This document shows, in pieces, positions 16,844 through 30,289 of a stretch of DNA of 64,000 bases. A program made the position numbers and the translations under genes. The notes below the pieces were generated by a model. It was not told the origin of the DNA and searched no databases. It saw only the letters and a program-made list of their open reading frames with translations. Each line of letters begins with the position of its first letter. Position 1 is the stretch's first letter. Source of the stretch: Actinophytocola xinjiangensis (GTDB taxonomy: Bacteria > Actinomycetota > Actinomycetes > Mycobacteriales > Pseudonocardiaceae); the NCBI RefSeq assembly GCF_001921215.1, contig NZ_MSIF01000008.1, forward strand, positions 248,001 to 312,000. The letters are read 5' to 3'.

Positions 16844-18468
16844 GCGCGCCGCTGGAGGGGTTCACGCCGTGGCCGGCGGAGTTCGCCGAGCGGTACCGGG
16901 CGCAGGGGTTCTGGCGCGGGGAGTCGCTTGGCGCGCTGTCGCGGCGGTGGGCGCGGCGGTTCGGCGAGGCGATCGCGGTGGTCGAGGGTGAACGGCGGAT
17001 CAGCTACCGGGACCTCGACCGGTTGGCCGAGGTCCGCGCGGCCGGGCTGGCCGGGTTGGGGATCGGGGCGCGGGACCGGGTTCTCGTGCAGCTGCCGAAC
17101 GTCGCCGAGTTCGTCGTGGTGTTCCTCGCGCTGGTCCGGCTCGGGGCGGTCCCGGTGCTGACGCTGCCGGCGCACCGCCGGTCGGAGCTCACGCATCTGG
17201 CGGCGCTGTCCGGGGCGGTCGCGTTCGTGACGGCCGACGTCGTCGACGGGTTCGACCACCGGGAGCTGGCGCGGGAGGTCCTGGCCGCCGCCCCGTCGGT
17301 GCGTCACGTGCTGGTCGCCGGTGAGCCAGGGCCGTTCACCGCGCTGGCCGACGTGGTCGGGGACCCGGCGCCGGGTGAGGACCCGGCGGCCGGCGAGGTG
17401 GCGGTGCTGCTGGTGTCGGGCGGGACGACCGGCAAACCCAAGCTCATCCCCCGCACCCACGACGACTACGCCTACAACGCGCGCGCCAGCGCGCGGGTGT
17501 GCGGGCTGGGCGCCGAGGACGTGTACCTGGCGTGCCTGCCGATCGCGCACAACTTCCCGCTGGCCTGCCCGGGGATGCTGGGCACCTTCGGCGTCGGGGG
17601 GACGGTGGTGATGTGCCCGGCGCCGAGCCCGGAGGTGGTGTTCGGGCTGGTGGCGCGGGAGCGGGTGACGGTCACCGCGCTGGTGCCGCCGCTGGCGCGG
17701 ATGCTGGCCGACGAGGCGCCCTGGCACGACACCGACCGGTCGAGCGTGCGGCTGCTGCAGGTCGGCGGCGCGAAGCTGGACGCCGACCTGGCGCGGGCGA
17801 TCCCCCGGGTCCTTGGCTGGCCGGTGCAGCAGGTGTTCGGCATGGCCGAGGGCCTGCTCAACTACACCCGGCTGACCGACCCCGACGACCTGGTCACCGG
17901 TTCGCAGGGCCGGCCGTTGAGCGCGGCCGACGAGATCCGGGTGCTCGCCCCCGACGGGACGCCGGTGCCCGACGGGGAGATCGGCGAGCTGTGGACGCGC
18001 GGCCCGTACACCCATCGCGGCTACTACCGGGCCGCCGCGCACAACGCGACGGTGTTCGACGCCGACGGGTTCTTCCGCACCGGCGACCTGGTGCGGCGGC
18101 TGCCGACCGGGCACCTGGTGGTCGAGGGGCGGGCCAAGGACGTGGTCAACCGGGGCGGGGAGAACGTGTCGGCCGCCGAGTTGGAGGAGCACCTGCTCAC
18201 CCATCCGGCGCTCGCCCAGGCGGCGGTGATCGGCCTGCCGGACGAGACGCTGGGCGAGCTGGTGGCCGCGGTGGTGACCCTCGCGCCCGACCAGCGGGCG
18301 CCGAAACTCAAGCAGCTCAAGGCTTTCCTGCTCGACCGGGGGCTGGCCAGGTTCATGCACCCCGACCGGCTGATCGTCACCGACCGGATGCCGCTGACCG
18401 CCGTCGGGAAGATCGACAAGCGGGCGCTGGTGACCAGTCACGACCCTCGGGAGGGGACCCCTCGGTGA
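16840..18468 (+). CDS. Salicyl-AMP ligase (MbtA/YbtE/DhbE family)
   Basis: A stand-alone aryl-acid adenylating enzyme of 542 residues. It has the phosphate loop [24 protein letters not shown], and [15 protein letters not shown] followed by VGKIDKRAL. The pocket motif is HNFPLACPG near 237-245. Cys at the position held by Ser in the dihydroxybenzoate enzyme DhbE (HNYPLSSPG) is the pattern of salicylate-specific ligases. It should activate salicylate from the first gene and load the ArCP of the preceding NRPS. GTG 16840 overlaps the NRPS stop as GTGA. Confidence 0.94.
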   Translation: MSAPLEGFTPWPAEFAERYRAQGFWRGESLGALSRRWARRFGEAIAVVEGERRISYRDLDRLAEVRAAGLAGLGIGARDRVLVQLPNVAEFVVVFLALVRLGAVPVLTLPAHRRSELTHLAALSGAVAFVTADVVDGFDHRELAREVLAAAPSVRHVLVAGEPGPFTALADVVGDPAPGEDPAAGEVAVLLVSGGTTGKPKLIPRTHDDYAYNARASARVCGLGAEDVYLACLPIAHNFPLACPGMLGTFGVGGTVVMCPAPSPEVVFGLVARERVTVTALVPPLARMLADEAPWHDTDRSSVRLLQVGGAKLDADLARAIPRVLGWPVQQVFGMAEGLLNYTRLTDPDDLVTGSQGRPLSAADEIRVLAPDGTPVPDGEIGELWTRGPYTHRGYYRAAAHNATVFDADGFFRTGDLVRRLPTGHLVVEGRAKDVVNRGGENVSAAELEEHLLTHPALAQAAVIGLPDETLGELVAAVVTLAPDQRAPKLKQLKAFLLDRGLARFMHPDRLIVTDRMPLTAVGKIDKRALVTSHDPREGTPR

Positions 18469-21400
18469 CCACTGTGGACAAACGAAGGGAGTTGCTGCGC
18501 CGCCGGCTGGCCGAGGAGGGCCTGCGCGGCGACACCAGCACCCCGGTCGCCGCGAGCGGGCTCACGGCGGGTCAGCGGCGGATGTGGTCGGTCCAGCAGC
18601 TCAACCCGAAGTCCGTGGCCTACAACGTGTTCATCGCCACCGACCTGGACACCGACCTGGACACCGACCTGGATCCGTCGCGCCTGGCGGCGGCGGTCGC
18701 GGCGGTCGTCGGCGCGCACCCGGTGCTGCGCACGACCTACCCGGCCGACCCCGACGGCGAGCCCCGGCCGGTGGTGAGCGCCGAGGCCGGCACCCCGTTC
18801 GACTGGTACGACGCCGATCCGGGCGAGGTGGACGCGCTGGCCACCGACCTCGCCCGGCACGTGTTCGACCTGGCCGCCGAGCCGCCGCTGCGGGTGCGGC
18901 TGATCCGCACCGGCGACGGCCGGTGCACGCTGGTCGTGGTCGCCCACCACGTCGCCTGGGACGACGGCACGACGACGGTCCTGTTCGACGACCTGCTGAC
19001 CGCCTACGCCGGCCGCCCGCTCGCCCCGCCGCCGCACCACCCGCCGCCGGCCGGACAGTCCGATGTGGACTTCTGGCGCGCGGAGCTGGCAGACCCGCCG
19101 GACCCGGTCGACCTGCCGGCCGTCGGCGGGCGGGTGTCCGGGCCCGACGCCGAGGGCGACGGGACCGCCCGCCGGCTGCCGCCGGGAACCGGTGCGCGGG
19201 TGCGCGAGTTGGCCCGCCGGGAGAACGCGTCGACGTACATGGTGCTGTGCGCGGCGGTCACCGCGCTGCTGCACCGCTACACCGGCGCCACGGACCTGGT
19301 CATCGGCGCGCCCGTGGTGAACCGCGACTTCCCCGGCGCCGAGCGGATCGTCGGCTACCTGGGCAACACGGTTCCGCTGCGGCTGGGCGTCACCGGCGGC
19401 GACACGTTCGCCGCGCTGGTGCGCCGGGCGCGCGAGGTGTGTGTGCGGGCCTACGCGCACCAGGACGTCGAACTGGAGGACATCACGAAGGCGGCCGGCC
19501 GGTCACCGCTGTTCAACGTGGTGCTCTCGCTGCGCGCGCCGGCCGGCGCGGTGTTCGCCCGGCACGGCCTGCGCGCGGTGAGACGGCACCTGGCCAACGG
19601 CAGCGCGCGGTTCGACCTGACCCTGTCGGTGGAGACCGACGGCGACGACCTGACCGTGGAGGCCAACCACCCGGTCACCGACCAGGCCGGCGAGGTGGTC
19701 ACCCGGCTGCTGGCCCACCTCGACCGGCTGCTCGACGCCGCCCTCACCGCCCCCGACACGACCCTCGCCGCGCTGCCGCTGCTGTCCCCGGACGAGCGGC
19801 ACACCCTGGTGACGTCGTGGAACGACACCGCGACCGCCGCCACGGCACCGCTGCTGCCCGCGTGGTTCGCAGGCCGGGTGGCGCACTCCCCCGACGCGGT
19901 GGCGGTGCGCGCCGGGGACCGGTCACTGACCTACCGCCAGCTGGCGGACCGCTCCCACCGGCTGGCGCGGCACCTGATCGGGCTGGGCGCCGGGCCGGAG
20001 CACGTGGTGGCGCTGGCGTTGCCGCGCTCGGTCGACCTGGTGGCCGGCGCGCTCGCCGTGCTGGCCTGCGGCGCGGCCTACCTGCCGGTCGACCCCGACC
20101 ACCCGGCCGAGCGGATCAGCCTGCAACTCGCCGACACCAACCCGACGGCGATCCTCACCGCCACCGGCGTCACCCTGCCGGACACGCCGGCGCCGGTGGT
20201 CCGGGTCGACACGGTGGACCTGGGCGGGCTGTCCGCTTCGGCCGTGCGCGACGACGAACGGACCCGGCCGCTGCTGGCCGGCCACCCGGCCTACGTCATC
20301 CACACCTCCGGGTCGACCGGCGTGCCCAAGGGCGTGGTGGTCACCCACGACGCGCTGCGCAACCACCTGGAGTGGGCGCTGCGCGCGTTCGCCGGCCTGC
20401 GCGGGCACACCCTGCTGCACACCTCGACCTCGTTCGACTTCGCGGTGACGCCGCTGTTCGGGCCGCTGCTCGCCGGCGGCACGGTCGAGCTGACCACCGG
20501 TACCCTCGACGGCCCGGCGGCCGGCTCCGCGCCCCCGGCGTTCCTCAAACTCACCCCGAGCCACCTGCCGCTGCTGGGAGCGGTGACGTTCGCGCCGGAC
20601 ACCGACTGCACGCTGGTCGTCGCCGGGGAGGCACTGCGCGGTGAGGCGTTCGCCGGCTGGCGCCCGCCGCACGGGCGGGTCACGGTGGTCAACGAGTACG
20701 GCCCGACGGAGGCCACCGTCGGCTGTCTGATCAGCGACCTCGGTCAGGGCAAGGATCTGCCGGCGGGCCCGGTGCCGGTGGGTTCACCGGTCGCCAACGT
20801 CACCGTCCACGTGCTCGACGGGCGTCTGGACCCGGTGCCGGTCGGGGTCGTCGGCGAGCTGTACGTCGGCGGCGCGCAGCTGGCCCGGGGCTACCTGAAC
20901 CGCCCGGCGCTGTCCGCGCAACGGTTCGTGGCCAACCCGTTCGGCGACGGGGAACGCCTGTACCGCACCGGGGACCTGGTGCGCTGGCGGCCCGACGGGC
21001 AGCTGGAGTTCGTGACCCGGGTGGACGACCAGGTGAAGATCCGGGGGTTCCGGGTCGAGCTCGGCGAGGTGGAGACCGCGCTGGCGCGGGAGCCGACCGT
21101 GGCGCGCGCGGTGGCCGCCGTCCGCGACCGCCGGCTCGTCGGCTACGTGACCGCCGCGCCGGGCGCGACCGTCGACCCGCTGCGGCTGCGGGAACGGCTG
21201 GCCGCGCGGCTGCCCGACCACCTGGTTCCCTCGGCGATCGTGGTGGTCGACGGGTTCGTGATCGGCGCGTCGGGCAAGACCGACCGCCGCTCCCTGCCCG
21301 ACCCGCCGGACCCCGAACCGACCCGGGTCAGCGCGCCCGCCAACGACGGGGAACGCGCGCTGTGTGCGCTGTTCGCCGAGGTGCTGGGGCGTGAGAGCGT

Positions 21401-22955
21401 CGACCCGGACGCCTCGTTCATCGCGCTCGGCGGTGACAGCATCGTCGCCATCACCCTGGCCGCCCGTGCCCGGCGGCGCGGCTTCACGCTGACCCCCGGC
21501 GACGTGCTGACGCTGCGCACGCCGGCGGCGCTGGCCGCGTCGGCTGGCACGACGACGCGGGCGGCGGGGCCGGGCGAGTCCGGGGTGGGCGCGGTGGCGC
21601 CGACACCGCTGATGCGCTCGTTCGCCGCGCGCGGGCCGCTGCTGGCCCGCCACCGGATGTCCGCGCTGCTGGACGTGCCGGCCGGCCTGACGACCGACGC
21701 GCTGGTCACCGTCCTGGGCGCGGTCCTCGACCACCACGACGCCCTGCGCTGCCGGCTGGGCCCCGGTCCCACCCTGACCGTCCCGCCGGCCGGGTCGGTC
21801 GACGCGGCCACGCTCGTGCGGCGGGTCGCGCCCGACGCCGACGTCGCCGAGGAGGAGACCGCCGCCGCCGGGCGGTTGCGGCCGGCCGACGGGGTGATGG
21901 TCCAGGCCGTCTGGTTCGACCCCGGCCGGCTGCTGCTGGTGGTCCACCACCTGGCCGTCGACGGGGTGTCGTGGCGGGTGCTCACCGACGACCTCGCGCA
22001 GGCGTGGGACGCGGTCAGCGCCGGCCGGCCGGTCCGGCTCGACCCGGTGCCGGTGTCGTTGCGGGCGTGGACCGCCGGGCTCGTGCGCCGCGCCGCCGAC
22101 CGCCGGGGCGACCTGGAGCGGTGGCGCGCGATCCTGGCCGACCCGCCGGCCGCACCGGAGCTGGATCCCCGGCGCGACACCTGGGCGACGGTCCGCACGG
22201 TCAGCACGACCGTGCCGGCGGAGGTGACGACGGCCGTGCTGGGCGCGGTGCCCGAGACGTTCCACGCCGGGGTGAACGACGTGCTGCTCACCGCGTTCGG
22301 CCTGGCGGTCGCCGCGTGGCGGCACGACCCGACGGTCCTGCTGACCCTGGAGGGCCACGGCCGGGGCGAGGACGCCGACCTCGCCCGCACGGTCGGCTGG
22401 TTCACCAGCCAGCACCCGGTTCGCCTTGACCTGACCGGGATCCCGACACGGGACGCCCTCGCCGGTGGCGACGCCGCCGGGGACGCGCTGCGCCGGGTGA
22501 AGGAGCAGCTGCGGGCGGTCCCCGCCGACACCCTCGGCTACGGCCAGCTGCGCCACCTCGACGAGGGCTCCGTGCTCGCCGCCTGCCCGGAACCGGCGCT
22601 GGGCTTCAACTACCTGGGCCGGTTCGGCACCGGCGGGCGCGCCGACTGGCGGCTGGTGCCCGGCGGGCTGTCGGCCGCCGCCGACCCCGACATGCCGGCG
22701 CCGGCGCCGCTGGTGGTGAACGCGCTGGCCGAGGACGGCCCCGACGGGCCGGTGCTGACGGCGCACTGGATGTTCCCCGCCGCGCTGTACGACGACGCGG
22801 CGGTCCGCGCACTGGGTGAGCTGTGGGGGCGGGCGCTGGCCGGTCTGGCCGCGCACGCCGCCCGGCCGGGTGCCGGCGGGCCGAGCGCGGGTGACCTGCT
22901 GGTCGACCTGGGTCAGGACCAGCTCGACCAGCTGCGGTCGCGGTGGACGCGATGA
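18465..22955 (+). CDS. NRPS, C-A-T-E module (Asn-like code, epimerised)
   Basis: One module in 1496 residues. The condensation domain (about 27-440) has HHVAWDDG from His161, where the usual HHxxxDG glycine is Asp. The A domain (about 455-940) carries [11 protein letters not shown] at 613 and, by eye, code DFTKVAEVG(K), nearest to Asn codes (Glu rather than the His of Asp codes at position 322). The carrier Ser is near 992 (GGDSIVA). The epimerisation domain (about 1030-1490) has [10 protein letters not shown] and [15 protein letters not shown]. It should add a D-configured Asn-like residue. A triple 12-bp repeat encodes TDLD units early in the C domain. GTG 18465 overlaps the ligase stop. 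Confidence 0.92.
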   Translation: MTTVDKRRELLRRRLAEEGLRGDTSTPVAASGLTAGQRRMWSVQQLNPKSVAYNVFIATDLDTDLDTDLDPSRLAAAVAAVVGAHPVLRTTYPADPDGEPRPVVSAEAGTPFDWYDADPGEVDALATDLARHVFDLAAEPPLRVRLIRTGDGRCTLVVVAHHVAWDDGTTTVLFDDLLTAYAGRPLAPPPHHPPPAGQSDVDFWRAELADPPDPVDLPAVGGRVSGPDAEGDGTARRLPPGTGARVRELARRENASTYMVLCAAVTALLHRYTGATDLVIGAPVVNRDFPGAERIVGYLGNTVPLRLGVTGGDTFAALVRRAREVCVRAYAHQDVELEDITKAAGRSPLFNVVLSLRAPAGAVFARHGLRAVRRHLANGSARFDLTLSVETDGDDLTVEANHPVTDQAGEVVTRLLAHLDRLLDAALTAPDTTLAALPLLSPDERHTLVTSWNDTATAATAPLLPAWFAGRVAHSPDAVAVRAGDRSLTYRQLADRSHRLARHLIGLGAGPEHVVALALPRSVDLVAGALAVLACGAAYLPVDPDHPAERISLQLADTNPTAILTATGVTLPDTPAPVVRVDTVDLGGLSASAVRDDERTRPLLAGHPAYVIHTSGSTGVPKGVVVTHDALRNHLEWALRAFAGLRGHTLLHTSTSFDFAVTPLFGPLLAGGTVELTTGTLDGPAAGSAPPAFLKLTPSHLPLLGAVTFAPDTDCTLVVAGEALRGEAFAGWRPPHGRVTVVNEYGPTEATVGCLISDLGQGKDLPAGPVPVGSPVANVTVHVLDGRLDPVPVGVVGELYVGGAQLARGYLNRPALSAQRFVANPFGDGERLYRTGDLVRWRPDGQLEFVTRVDDQVKIRGFRVELGEVETALAREPTVARAVAAVRDRRLVGYVTAAPGATVDPLRLRERLAARLPDHLVPSAIVVVDGFVIGASGKTDRRSLPDPPDPEPTRVSAPANDGERALCALFAEVLGRESVDPDASFIALGGDSIVAITLAARARRRGFTLTPGDVLTLRTPAALAASAGTTTRAAGPGESGVGAVAPTPLMRSFAARGPLLARHRMSALLDVPAGLTTDALVTVLGAVLDHHDALRCRLGPGPTLTVPPAGSVDAATLVRRVAPDADVAEEETAAAGRLRPADGVMVQAVWFDPGRLLLVVHHLAVDGVSWRVLTDDLAQAWDAVSAGRPVRLDPVPVSLRAWTAGLVRRAADRRGDLERWRAILADPPAAPELDPRRDTWATVRTVSTTVPAEVTTAVLGAVPETFHAGVNDVLLTAFGLAVAAWRHDPTVLLTLEGHGRGEDADLARTVGWFTSQHPVRLDLTGIPTRDALAGGDAAGDALRRVKEQLRAVPADTLGYGQLRHLDEGSVLAACPEPALGFNYLGRFGTGGRADWRLVPGGLSAAADPDMPAPAPLVVNALAEDGPDGPVLTAHWMFPAALYDDAAVRALGELWGRALAGLAAHAARPGAGGPSAGDLLVDLGQDQLDQLRSRWTR
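18639..18674 (+). repeat. Three 12-bp in-frame tandem repeats in the NRPS condensation domain
   Basis: ACCGACCTGGAC is repeated three times (last copy ends in T), giving [12 protein letters not shown] before PSRLAAAV. The extra copies extend a surface loop, consistent with slippage. Confidence 0.85.
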
Positions 22956-25900
22956 CCGCCGTGTCGAACCTCAAGGACGTGCTGCCGCTGACCCCGTTGC
23001 AGGAGGGGCTGCTGTTCCACGCGCTCTACGACGAGCGGGACGTCGACCGGTACCTGGCGCAGCTCGTGCTGGACGTCGACGGCCCGCTGGACCGGGACCG
23101 GCTGTACCGCGCGGCGTCGGCGTTGCTGGCGCGCCACGACTGTCTGCGCGGCGCGTTCGTCCGCGACTTCGCCGACCCGGTGCACGTGGTGCTGCGGTCG
23201 GTGGCGCCGCCGTGGACCGACGTCGACCTGAGTCGGATCGCCGAACCGGACCAGCCGGGCGAGCTGGCGCGGCTGTTGGAGCAGGACCGGCGCACCCGCT
23301 TCGACCTCGCCACCCCGCCGCTGATCCGTTTCCAGCTCGTGCGGCTCGCCGCCGACCGCCACCGGCTGGTGATCACCAACCACCACCTGGTGCTGGACGG
23401 CTGGTCGACGCCGCTGCTGCTGCGCGACCTGCTCGCCGTGTACGCCGACGAGAACGTGGTCCTGCCGTGGGCCCGGCCCTACCGGGATTTCCTGGCCTGG
23501 TTGGGTTCCCGCGACCGCGACCGGTCGCTGGCGGTGTGGCGCGACGCGCTGGCCGGCCTGCCGGGTCCGACCCGGCTGGGCGCCCCGGCGTCCGGCGGTG
23601 GGCCGCCGGAGGAGGTCACCGAGGTCCTGTCGCCGGAGTCGGTGGCGCGCCTGGGTTCCCTGGCCCGGCGCGGCGAGGCGACGGTGAACACGGTCGTCCA
23701 GGTGGCGTGGGCGATCCTGCTCGCGCGGCTCACCGGCCGCGACGACGTGGTGTTCGGCACGACCGTCGCCGGGCGGCCCGCGGAGCTGCCCGGGGTGGAG
23801 TCGACGGTCGGGCTGTTCATCAACACCGTGCCGGTCCGGGTCCGGCTGGCCGGGGGCGAGACGGTCGGCGCGCTGCTGGGCAGGGTGCAGCGTGAGCAGT
23901 CGGCGCTGCTGGACCACCAGTACGCCGGGCTGACCGACGTGCAGCGGCAGGCCGGGCTGGGCAGCGGTGAGCTGTTCGACAGCCTGGTGGTGTACGAGTC
24001 GTTCCCGTTCGACCGGGGTGGGCTGGCCGACCTGCAACGGCGCGCCGGGCTGACCGTCGCCACCGCCCGGCCGATCTCCACCCACTACCCGGTCACTCTG
24101 CTGGCCATGCCACGGGAGGACGGCGGTCTGGACCTGACGGTCAAGTACCTGCCCGGCCGGGTCGACGGGCCGGCGGTCGCGGCCCGCTACCGCCGGGTCC
24201 TCGACGCGTTGCTCGACGGGCCAGACCGGCCGGTGGCGGCGGTGGACGTGCTGGGCGGCGAGGAGTACCGCCGGCTCACCGACCTCTGGCAGCCGCCGCC
24301 GCTGACGGTCCCGGACGAGACGCTGGTCGACCTGTTCACCCGTCAGTCGGCGGCGACCCCGGACGCGGTCGCGGTGGTGGCCGGCGAGCAGCGGCTGACC
24401 TACGCCGAGGTGGCGCGGCGGGCGCGGGAGCTGGCCGGGCGGCTGGACGCCGGGCCGGGCGACCTGGTCGCGCTGCGGCTGCCCCGGTCGGCCGACCTGG
24501 TCGTGGCGATCATCGGGGTGCTGATGACCGGCGCCGGCTATCTGCCGGTGGACCCGGACCTGCCCGACGAGCGGGTCCGTTTCCTGCTGGACGACGCCCG
24601 ACCGAGCCTCACCGTCCATTTAGGACTCACGGTCGAGCGGACCGGGCGGTCCGGCCGGCTGCCCGACGGGGTCGCCTACGTGATCCACACCTCCGGCTCG
24701 ACCGGACGTCCCAAGGGCGTCGCGGTCACCCACCGCAACGTCGTCGCGATGCTGACCGCGCTGCGCGAACGCTGCCCCACCGGGCCCGACGACGTGTGGA
24801 CGCTGTTCCACAGCTACGCCTTCGACTTCTCCGTGTGGGAGCTGTGGGGCGCGCTGAGCACCGGCGGCACGCTCGTCGTGGTGCCCCGCGACGTCGCCCG
24901 CTCCCCCGAGGACTTCGCCGCGCTGCTGGCCGAGCACCGGGTGAGCGTGCTCAACCAGACGCCCTCGGCGTTCCACGCGCTCGCCCCGCACGCCCGCGAC
25001 CTGCCCACGCCGCGCCTGGTGATCTTCGGCGGTGAGGCGCTCGACCCGCGCCGCCTCACCGGCTGGGACACCGCGCGGCTGGTCAACATGTACGGGATCA
25101 CCGAGACCACCGTGCACGTCACCACCGCGACGCTGACCCCGGCCGACCTGACCGGCACCGCCAGCCCCGTCGGCCACGGCCTGCCCGGCACCCGCACCCA
25201 CGTCCTGGACTCCCGGCTGCGACCGGTCCCGCCCGGTGTGCCCGGCGAGCTGTACGTCGGCGGACCGCAGGTCGCGCTGGGCTACCTCGGGCGCCCCGGC
25301 CTGACCGCGACACGGTTCGTCGCCGACCCGTTCACCGCCGGTCAGCGGCTCTACCGCAGCGGCGACGTCGTGCGCTGGACGGCGAGCGGCGCGCTGGAGT
25401 ACCTCGGGCGGGCCGACGACCAGGTCAAAATCCGCGGCTTCCGGATCGAGCCTGGCGAGGTCGAGGCCGCGCTGCGCACCCACGACGCCCTCACCCAGGC
25501 CGCCGTCCTCGCCCGGCCCGGCCCCGACGGCGACCCGAGGCTGGTGGCCTACGTGGTGACCGAGACCACGCCGGCCCGGCTGCGGGCGCACGTCGCGACG
25601 CTGCTGCCCGAACACCTCGTGCCGTCGGCGGTCGTCGTGCTGGACGCGCTTCCGTTGACCAGCAACGGAAAGCTCGACCGCGCGGCGCTGCCCGAACCCG
25701 ACCCCGGCGCCGGTGGGGGCCGGGAACCGGCCGGGGAGGTCGAGCGGGTGCTGTGCGGGCTGTTCGGCGACACGCTCGGCGTGGCCCGGGTCGGGCCGGA
25801 CGACTCGTTCTTCGACCTGGGCGGGCATTCGCTGCTGGCGACCAGGCTGGTGTCGCGGGTGCGGTCGGCGCTGGACACGGAACTGAGCATCCGCGCGGTG

Positions 25901-28900
25901 TTCGACGCACCCACCCCGGCCGGGCTCGCCGCCCACCTCGGCCAGCGGCGGCGCCCGGCGCTCACCCCCGGCGACGCCACCACCGAGCTGTCCCCCGGGC
26001 AGCGGCGGCTGTGGTTCCTCGACCAGCTGGGCGGCGACGGCTACGTGATGGCGTTCGCGCTGAGCCTGGCCGGGCCGGTGGACGAGGTGGCGCTGCGGGC
26101 CGCGCTCGGCGACCTGCACGCACGCCACGAGGCGCTGCGCACGGTGTTCCCGGTCGTCGACGGCGTGCCCCGCCAGCAGGTCCTGCCGGCGGTCGTCCCG
26201 GAACTTCCGGTCGCCGACCTCACCGACGACGCCCTGGACCTCGACGCCGCGCACCGGTTCGACCTGGCGCACGATTCGCCGTGGCGGGCCAGGCTGTACC
26301 GGGAGCCCGGCGGGCACCGTGTGCTGTCGCTGGCCGTGCACCACATCGCCGGCGACGACCAGTCGATGCGCCCGCTGCTGGCCGACCTCGCCACCGCCTA
26401 CGCCGCCCGCGCCGACGGGCGCGCGCCGGACTGGGCGCCGCCGCCGGTGACCTACCGCGACTACACCCGCTGGCACGCGGCGCTGCTCGGCGACGAGAAC
26501 GATCCGGCCAGCGTCGCCGCCGAACAGCTGCGGCACTGGCGCGACGCGCTGGCGGACCTGCCGGAGGACCTCCCGCTCCCCCGCGACCGCGCGCGGCCGG
26601 CGGCGCCGGGAGGACGCGGCGACGGTGTCCCGTTCACCCTGCCGGCCGGGCTGGCCACGGCGATCCACGCGCTGGCCCAGGAATCCGGGGCGACCGCGTT
26701 CATGGTCGTCGAGGCGGCGGTGGCGGTGGTGCTGGCCAAGCTCGGCGCCGGGCCGGACGTGCCGATCGGGGTGCCGACCGCCGGGCGCACCGACGAGGCG
26801 CTGACCGACCTGGTGGGGTTCTTCGTCAACACGCTGGTGCTGCGCAACGACCTGTCCGGCGACCCGACCGTGCGTGAGCTGCTGGCCCGCGTGCGGGACC
26901 GCGCGCTGGACGCCTACGCCAACCAGGACGTGCCCTTCGACCGGGTCGTCGCCGCGCTGCGGCCGACGGTGGCGGCAGGCGAGAACCCGTTGTTCCAGGT
27001 CATGGTGTCCCACCGCCGCCACGACCGGCCGCCGCCCCTGGCCGGCGGGCACCCGGAGCTGCTGCTGGGCGCGCCGCGCGCGGCGAAGTTCGAGCTGGCC
27101 GTGGACGTCGTGGAGCACGACTCCGGGGAGATCACCGGCGCGGTCAAGTACTCGGTGGACCACTACGACCGGGCCACCGCCACGACGTTCGCGCGGCGGC
27201 TGGTGCGGGTCCTCACGGCGATGACCGCCGCCCCCGGCGCGCACCTGTCGGCCATCGACGTCCTGTCCGGGCCCGAACGGCACCGGATCGTCGAGCGGTG
27301 GAACGACACCGACGAGGACGTCGAGCCGACCACGCTGGTGGCGCTGGTCGCCGCCCAGATCGCCGCGCACCCCGACCGGGTCGCCGTCGAGCACGGCGAC
27401 ACGACCCTGACCTACCGCCAGCTCGACGACCGCGCCGCCCGGATCGCCGCCCGGCTCACCGCCGCCGGGGTCGGCCGGGAGGACGTGGTGGGCGTACACC
27501 TCGACCGGTCACCCGACCTGGTCGCCGCGCTGCTGGGGGTGCTGCGGGCCGGCGCGGCGTTCCTGCCGCTGGAACCGGCGTGGCCCGCCGGGCGGATCGC
27601 CGCGCTGGGCGCGAGTTCGGGCCTGGCGCTGGTACTCACCGCCGACCCGGACGCGCTCACCGGGGTGATCACCGCACCGGTCGTCGCGGTCGCCGACTGC
27701 CGCGACGCGCCCACCGGCACGCTCCCCGGCCCGGCCGCGCCGGACTCGCTCGCCTACGTCATCCACACCTCCGGGTCCACCGGAACGCCCAAGGGCGCGA
27801 TGATCCTGCACTCGGCGATCTGCGCGCGCCTGGAGTGGCAGCGCGACAAGCTCGGGTTCGGGGTGGACGACGCGGCGCTGTTCAAGGCACCGCTGGGTTT
27901 CGACATCTCGATCAACGAGATCTTCCTGCCGCTGGTGACCGGCGGGCGGGTCGTGGTCGCCGACCCCGGCGGCGAACGGGACGTGGAGTACCTGCTCGGG
28001 CTGATCGAGCGGCACCGGGTCACCTTCGCCTACCTGGTGTCGTCGATGCTGGACATGATGGTGCGTCTGGACGCCTTCGCCGGGTCCGCCCGGTCGCTGC
28101 GGCACCTGTGGTGCGGCGGCGAGGTGTTCGGCCCCGACCAGTTCCGCCGGCTGCGCGCGAAGCTGGACTGCACGGTCATCCACGGCTACGGCCCGGCGGA
28201 GACCACGATCGGCGTGAGCCAGGAGTCCTACCCGCCCGGCGTCGACTGCGGCGAGATGACCATCGGCACCCCCAACCCCAACACCCGCCTCTACGTCCTG
28301 GACGACACGCTCGCCCCGGTGCCGGCCGGAACCCCCGGCGAGCTGTACGCGGCCGGGATGCTGCTGGGGCGCGGCTACCTGCGTGACCCGGCGATGACCG
28401 CGACCCGGTTCGTGGCCAACCCGTTCACGCCCGGCGCGCGCCTCTACCGCACCGGCGACCTGGCCCGCTGGCGGCCGGACGGACGGCTGGAGTTCCTTGG
28501 CCGCGCGGACGACCAGGTGAAGCTGCGTGGCCGGCGGATCGAGCCGGCCGAGATCGAGGCGGAGCTGGCCCGCCATCCCGCCGTGCGCGCGGCGGCCGTG
28601 GTCGTGCGCGAGACCCAAGGCGGCACCCGGCAGCTGGTCGGGTACTGCGCGCTGACCGGGGCGCGGCCCGACGAGGTGCGCGACTGGCTGGCCGCGCGGG
28701 TGCCCGAGCACCTGGTGCCGGCCGTGCTGGTGGCGTTGCCGGACCTGCCGCTGACCCCGGCCGGCAAGGTGGACCGGCGGGCGTTGCCGCGCCCCGAGTT
28801 CACCGGCACCCGGCCTTACCGGGCACCCTCCGGCGACGCCGAAACCGCGCTGTGCGCGGTGTTCGCGGACCTGTTGGGGGTCGAGCGGGTCGGCGCGGAG

Positions 28901-30289
28901 GACTCGTTCTTCGACCGGGGCGGCGACAGCGTGCTGTCGATCCAGCTGGTCAGCCGGGCCCGCGCCGCCGGGCTGACGGTCTCGGCCCGCGACGTGTTCA
29001 CCCACCCGACACCGGCCGGGCTGGCCACCGTCGCCGGGCGCGCGGCCGCCGTCACCTCGGACGTGGTCGGGCTGGTGCCCAGGACCCCGGTCGTGGCGCA
29101 GGTCCTGGCCAAGGGCGGCGAGTTCGCCCGGTTCACGCAGGCCGCCTACCTGGTGACACCGCCCGGCCTGCCGCCCGACGGGCTGCCCGCCGTCCTCGAC
29201 GCGCTGGCGCGGCGGCACGACGTGCTGCGCGCCCGCTGGCGCGGCGGCGAACTGTCGGTGCCGCCCGTCGAGGACCTGGCCCCCGAGCTGGTCGCCGCCC
29301 GGTGCACCACCGGCGGCGACGTCGACGCGGCGTTCCGGGACGCCGTGGACCGGCTGGACCTCGCGGCCGGGCTGCCCGTCGAGTTCGTCCACTTCCCCGA
29401 GGCGAACCGGTTGCTGGTGCTCGCCCACCACCTCGTGGTGGACGGCGTGTCGTGGCGGATCCTCACCGACGACCTGGCCTCGGCGTGGGCCGCGGTGACC
29501 GAGGGCCGCCCGCCCGTGCTGGCGCCGGCCGGCACGTCCTACCGGCACTGGGCGCGCACGCTCACCGCCCAGGTGCCGGCCCGGCGCGCGGAACTCCCGT
29601 ACTGGCTGGCGGTACTCGGCGAACCGGAACCGCCGCTGGGCACCCGCAGACCGGTCGCCGGCCAGGACACCTGGGCCACCACGGCGACGATCACCGCGAC
29701 CGTCCCGGCGCCGGCCGCGCGGGTCGCCGAGACCGTCCTGGCCGCGCTGGCCACCGCGCTGTCCGACCACCTGGGCGGCGCGAGGTCGGTGCTGGTGGCC
29801 CTGGAACGGCACGGCCGGTACGAGCCGGCGGGCCTGGACCTGGCGCGCACCGTCGGCTGGTTCACCGCCGAACACCCGCTGCGGCTGGACACCACCGGCG
29901 ACCCCGGACTCGCCGCGATGACCGGCCGCGTCCGCGACGCCCTGGACGCCGTGCCCGACGGCGGCGTCGGCCACGGCCTGCTGCGCCACGTCGACGGCGC
30001 CGAGGACCTGCTGCGCCACCCCGGCCCGAACGTGCGGCTCAACCACCTCGGCCGCACGCACGGCCCCACCGGGGCGCCGTGGACCCGCGACCCCGCGTTC
30101 GCGGCCGGCGCGGCCACCCGCGCGGCGGTCCCCGGTCTGCTGGCCGCCGCCGCGCTCGACGTCACCTCGCTGGTCCGCGACGACGTGCTCACCACGACCT
30201 GGACCTTCCCCACCGCCGTACTGGACGAACCCGAGGTGACGCACCTGGTCGCCCGGTGGCGCGCGACGATGACAGGAGAGACCCCGTGA
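22952..30289 (+). CDS. NRPS, C-A-T-C-A-T-E (Thr, then N5-hydroxyornithine-like, epimerised)
   Basis: A two-module synthetase of 2445 residues. C1 has HHLVLDG near 144. A1 carries by eye the code DFWNIGMVH(K), the standard Thr code. T1 Ser is near 960 (LGGHSLLAT). C2 has HHIAGDDQS near 1130, again with Asp for the motif Gly. A2 reads DINYWGGIG(K), which I recall as the N5-formyl-N5-hydroxyornithine code of coelichelin synthetase. T2 Ser is near 1993 and the terminal E domain has [10 protein letters not shown] near 2158. No thioesterase, reductase or terminal C domain follows, so release is unexplained. A rare TTA codon lies at 24620-24622. ATG 22952 overlaps the upstream stop; GTG 22943 is an alternative. 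Confidence 0.92.
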   Translation: MTAVSNLKDVLPLTPLQEGLLFHALYDERDVDRYLAQLVLDVDGPLDRDRLYRAASALLARHDCLRGAFVRDFADPVHVVLRSVAPPWTDVDLSRIAEPDQPGELARLLEQDRRTRFDLATPPLIRFQLVRLAADRHRLVITNHHLVLDGWSTPLLLRDLLAVYADENVVLPWARPYRDFLAWLGSRDRDRSLAVWRDALAGLPGPTRLGAPASGGGPPEEVTEVLSPESVARLGSLARRGEATVNTVVQVAWAILLARLTGRDDVVFGTTVAGRPAELPGVESTVGLFINTVPVRVRLAGGETVGALLGRVQREQSALLDHQYAGLTDVQRQAGLGSGELFDSLVVYESFPFDRGGLADLQRRAGLTVATARPISTHYPVTLLAMPREDGGLDLTVKYLPGRVDGPAVAARYRRVLDALLDGPDRPVAAVDVLGGEEYRRLTDLWQPPPLTVPDETLVDLFTRQSAATPDAVAVVAGEQRLTYAEVARRARELAGRLDAGPGDLVALRLPRSADLVVAIIGVLMTGAGYLPVDPDLPDERVRFLLDDARPSLTVHLGLTVERTGRSGRLPDGVAYVIHTSGSTGRPKGVAVTHRNVVAMLTALRERCPTGPDDVWTLFHSYAFDFSVWELWGALSTGGTLVVVPRDVARSPEDFAALLAEHRVSVLNQTPSAFHALAPHARDLPTPRLVIFGGEALDPRRLTGWDTARLVNMYGITETTVHVTTATLTPADLTGTASPVGHGLPGTRTHVLDSRLRPVPPGVPGELYVGGPQVALGYLGRPGLTATRFVADPFTAGQRLYRSGDVVRWTASGALEYLGRADDQVKIRGFRIEPGEVEAALRTHDALTQAAVLARPGPDGDPRLVAYVVTETTPARLRAHVATLLPEHLVPSAVVVLDALPLTSNGKLDRAALPEPDPGAGGGREPAGEVERVLCGLFGDTLGVARVGPDDSFFDLGGHSLLATRLVSRVRSALDTELSIRAVFDAPTPAGLAAHLGQRRRPALTPGDATTELSPGQRRLWFLDQLGGDGYVMAFALSLAGPVDEVALRAALGDLHARHEALRTVFPVVDGVPRQQVLPAVVPELPVADLTDDALDLDAAHRFDLAHDSPWRARLYREPGGHRVLSLAVHHIAGDDQSMRPLLADLATAYAARADGRAPDWAPPPVTYRDYTRWHAALLGDENDPASVAAEQLRHWRDALADLPEDLPLPRDRARPAAPGGRGDGVPFTLPAGLATAIHALAQESGATAFMVVEAAVAVVLAKLGAGPDVPIGVPTAGRTDEALTDLVGFFVNTLVLRNDLSGDPTVRELLARVRDRALDAYANQDVPFDRVVAALRPTVAAGENPLFQVMVSHRRHDRPPPLAGGHPELLLGAPRAAKFELAVDVVEHDSGEITGAVKYSVDHYDRATATTFARRLVRVLTAMTAAPGAHLSAIDVLSGPERHRIVERWNDTDEDVEPTTLVALVAAQIAAHPDRVAVEHGDTTLTYRQLDDRAARIAARLTAAGVGREDVVGVHLDRSPDLVAALLGVLRAGAAFLPLEPAWPAGRIAALGASSGLALVLTADPDALTGVITAPVVAVADCRDAPTGTLPGPAAPDSLAYVIHTSGSTGTPKGAMILHSAICARLEWQRDKLGFGVDDAALFKAPLGFDISINEIFLPLVTGGRVVVADPGGERDVEYLLGLIERHRVTFAYLVSSMLDMMVRLDAFAGSARSLRHLWCGGEVFGPDQFRRLRAKLDCTVIHGYGPAETTIGVSQESYPPGVDCGEMTIGTPNPNTRLYVLDDTLAPVPAGTPGELYAAGMLLGRGYLRDPAMTATRFVANPFTPGARLYRTGDLARWRPDGRLEFLGRADDQVKLRGRRIEPAEIEAELARHPAVRAAAVVVRETQGGTRQLVGYCALTGARPDEVRDWLAARVPEHLVPAVLVALPDLPLTPAGKVDRRALPRPEFTGTRPYRAPSGDAETALCAVFADLLGVERVGAEDSFFDRGGDSVLSIQLVSRARAAGLTVSARDVFTHPTPAGLATVAGRAAAVTSDVVGLVPRTPVVAQVLAKGGEFARFTQAAYLVTPPGLPPDGLPAVLDALARRHDVLRARWRGGELSVPPVEDLAPELVAARCTTGGDVDAAFRDAVDRLDLAAGLPVEFVHFPEANRLLVLAHHLVVDGVSWRILTDDLASAWAAVTEGRPPVLAPAGTSYRHWARTLTAQVPARRAELPYWLAVLGEPEPPLGTRRPVAGQDTWATTATITATVPAPAARVAETVLAALATALSDHLGGARSVLVALERHGRYEPAGLDLARTVGWFTAEHPLRLDTTGDPGLAAMTGRVRDALDAVPDGGVGHGLLRHVDGAEDLLRHPGPNVRLNHLGRTHGPTGAPWTRDPAFAAGAATRAAVPGLLAAAALDVTSLVRDDVLTTTWTFPTAVLDEPEVTHLVARWRATMTGETP

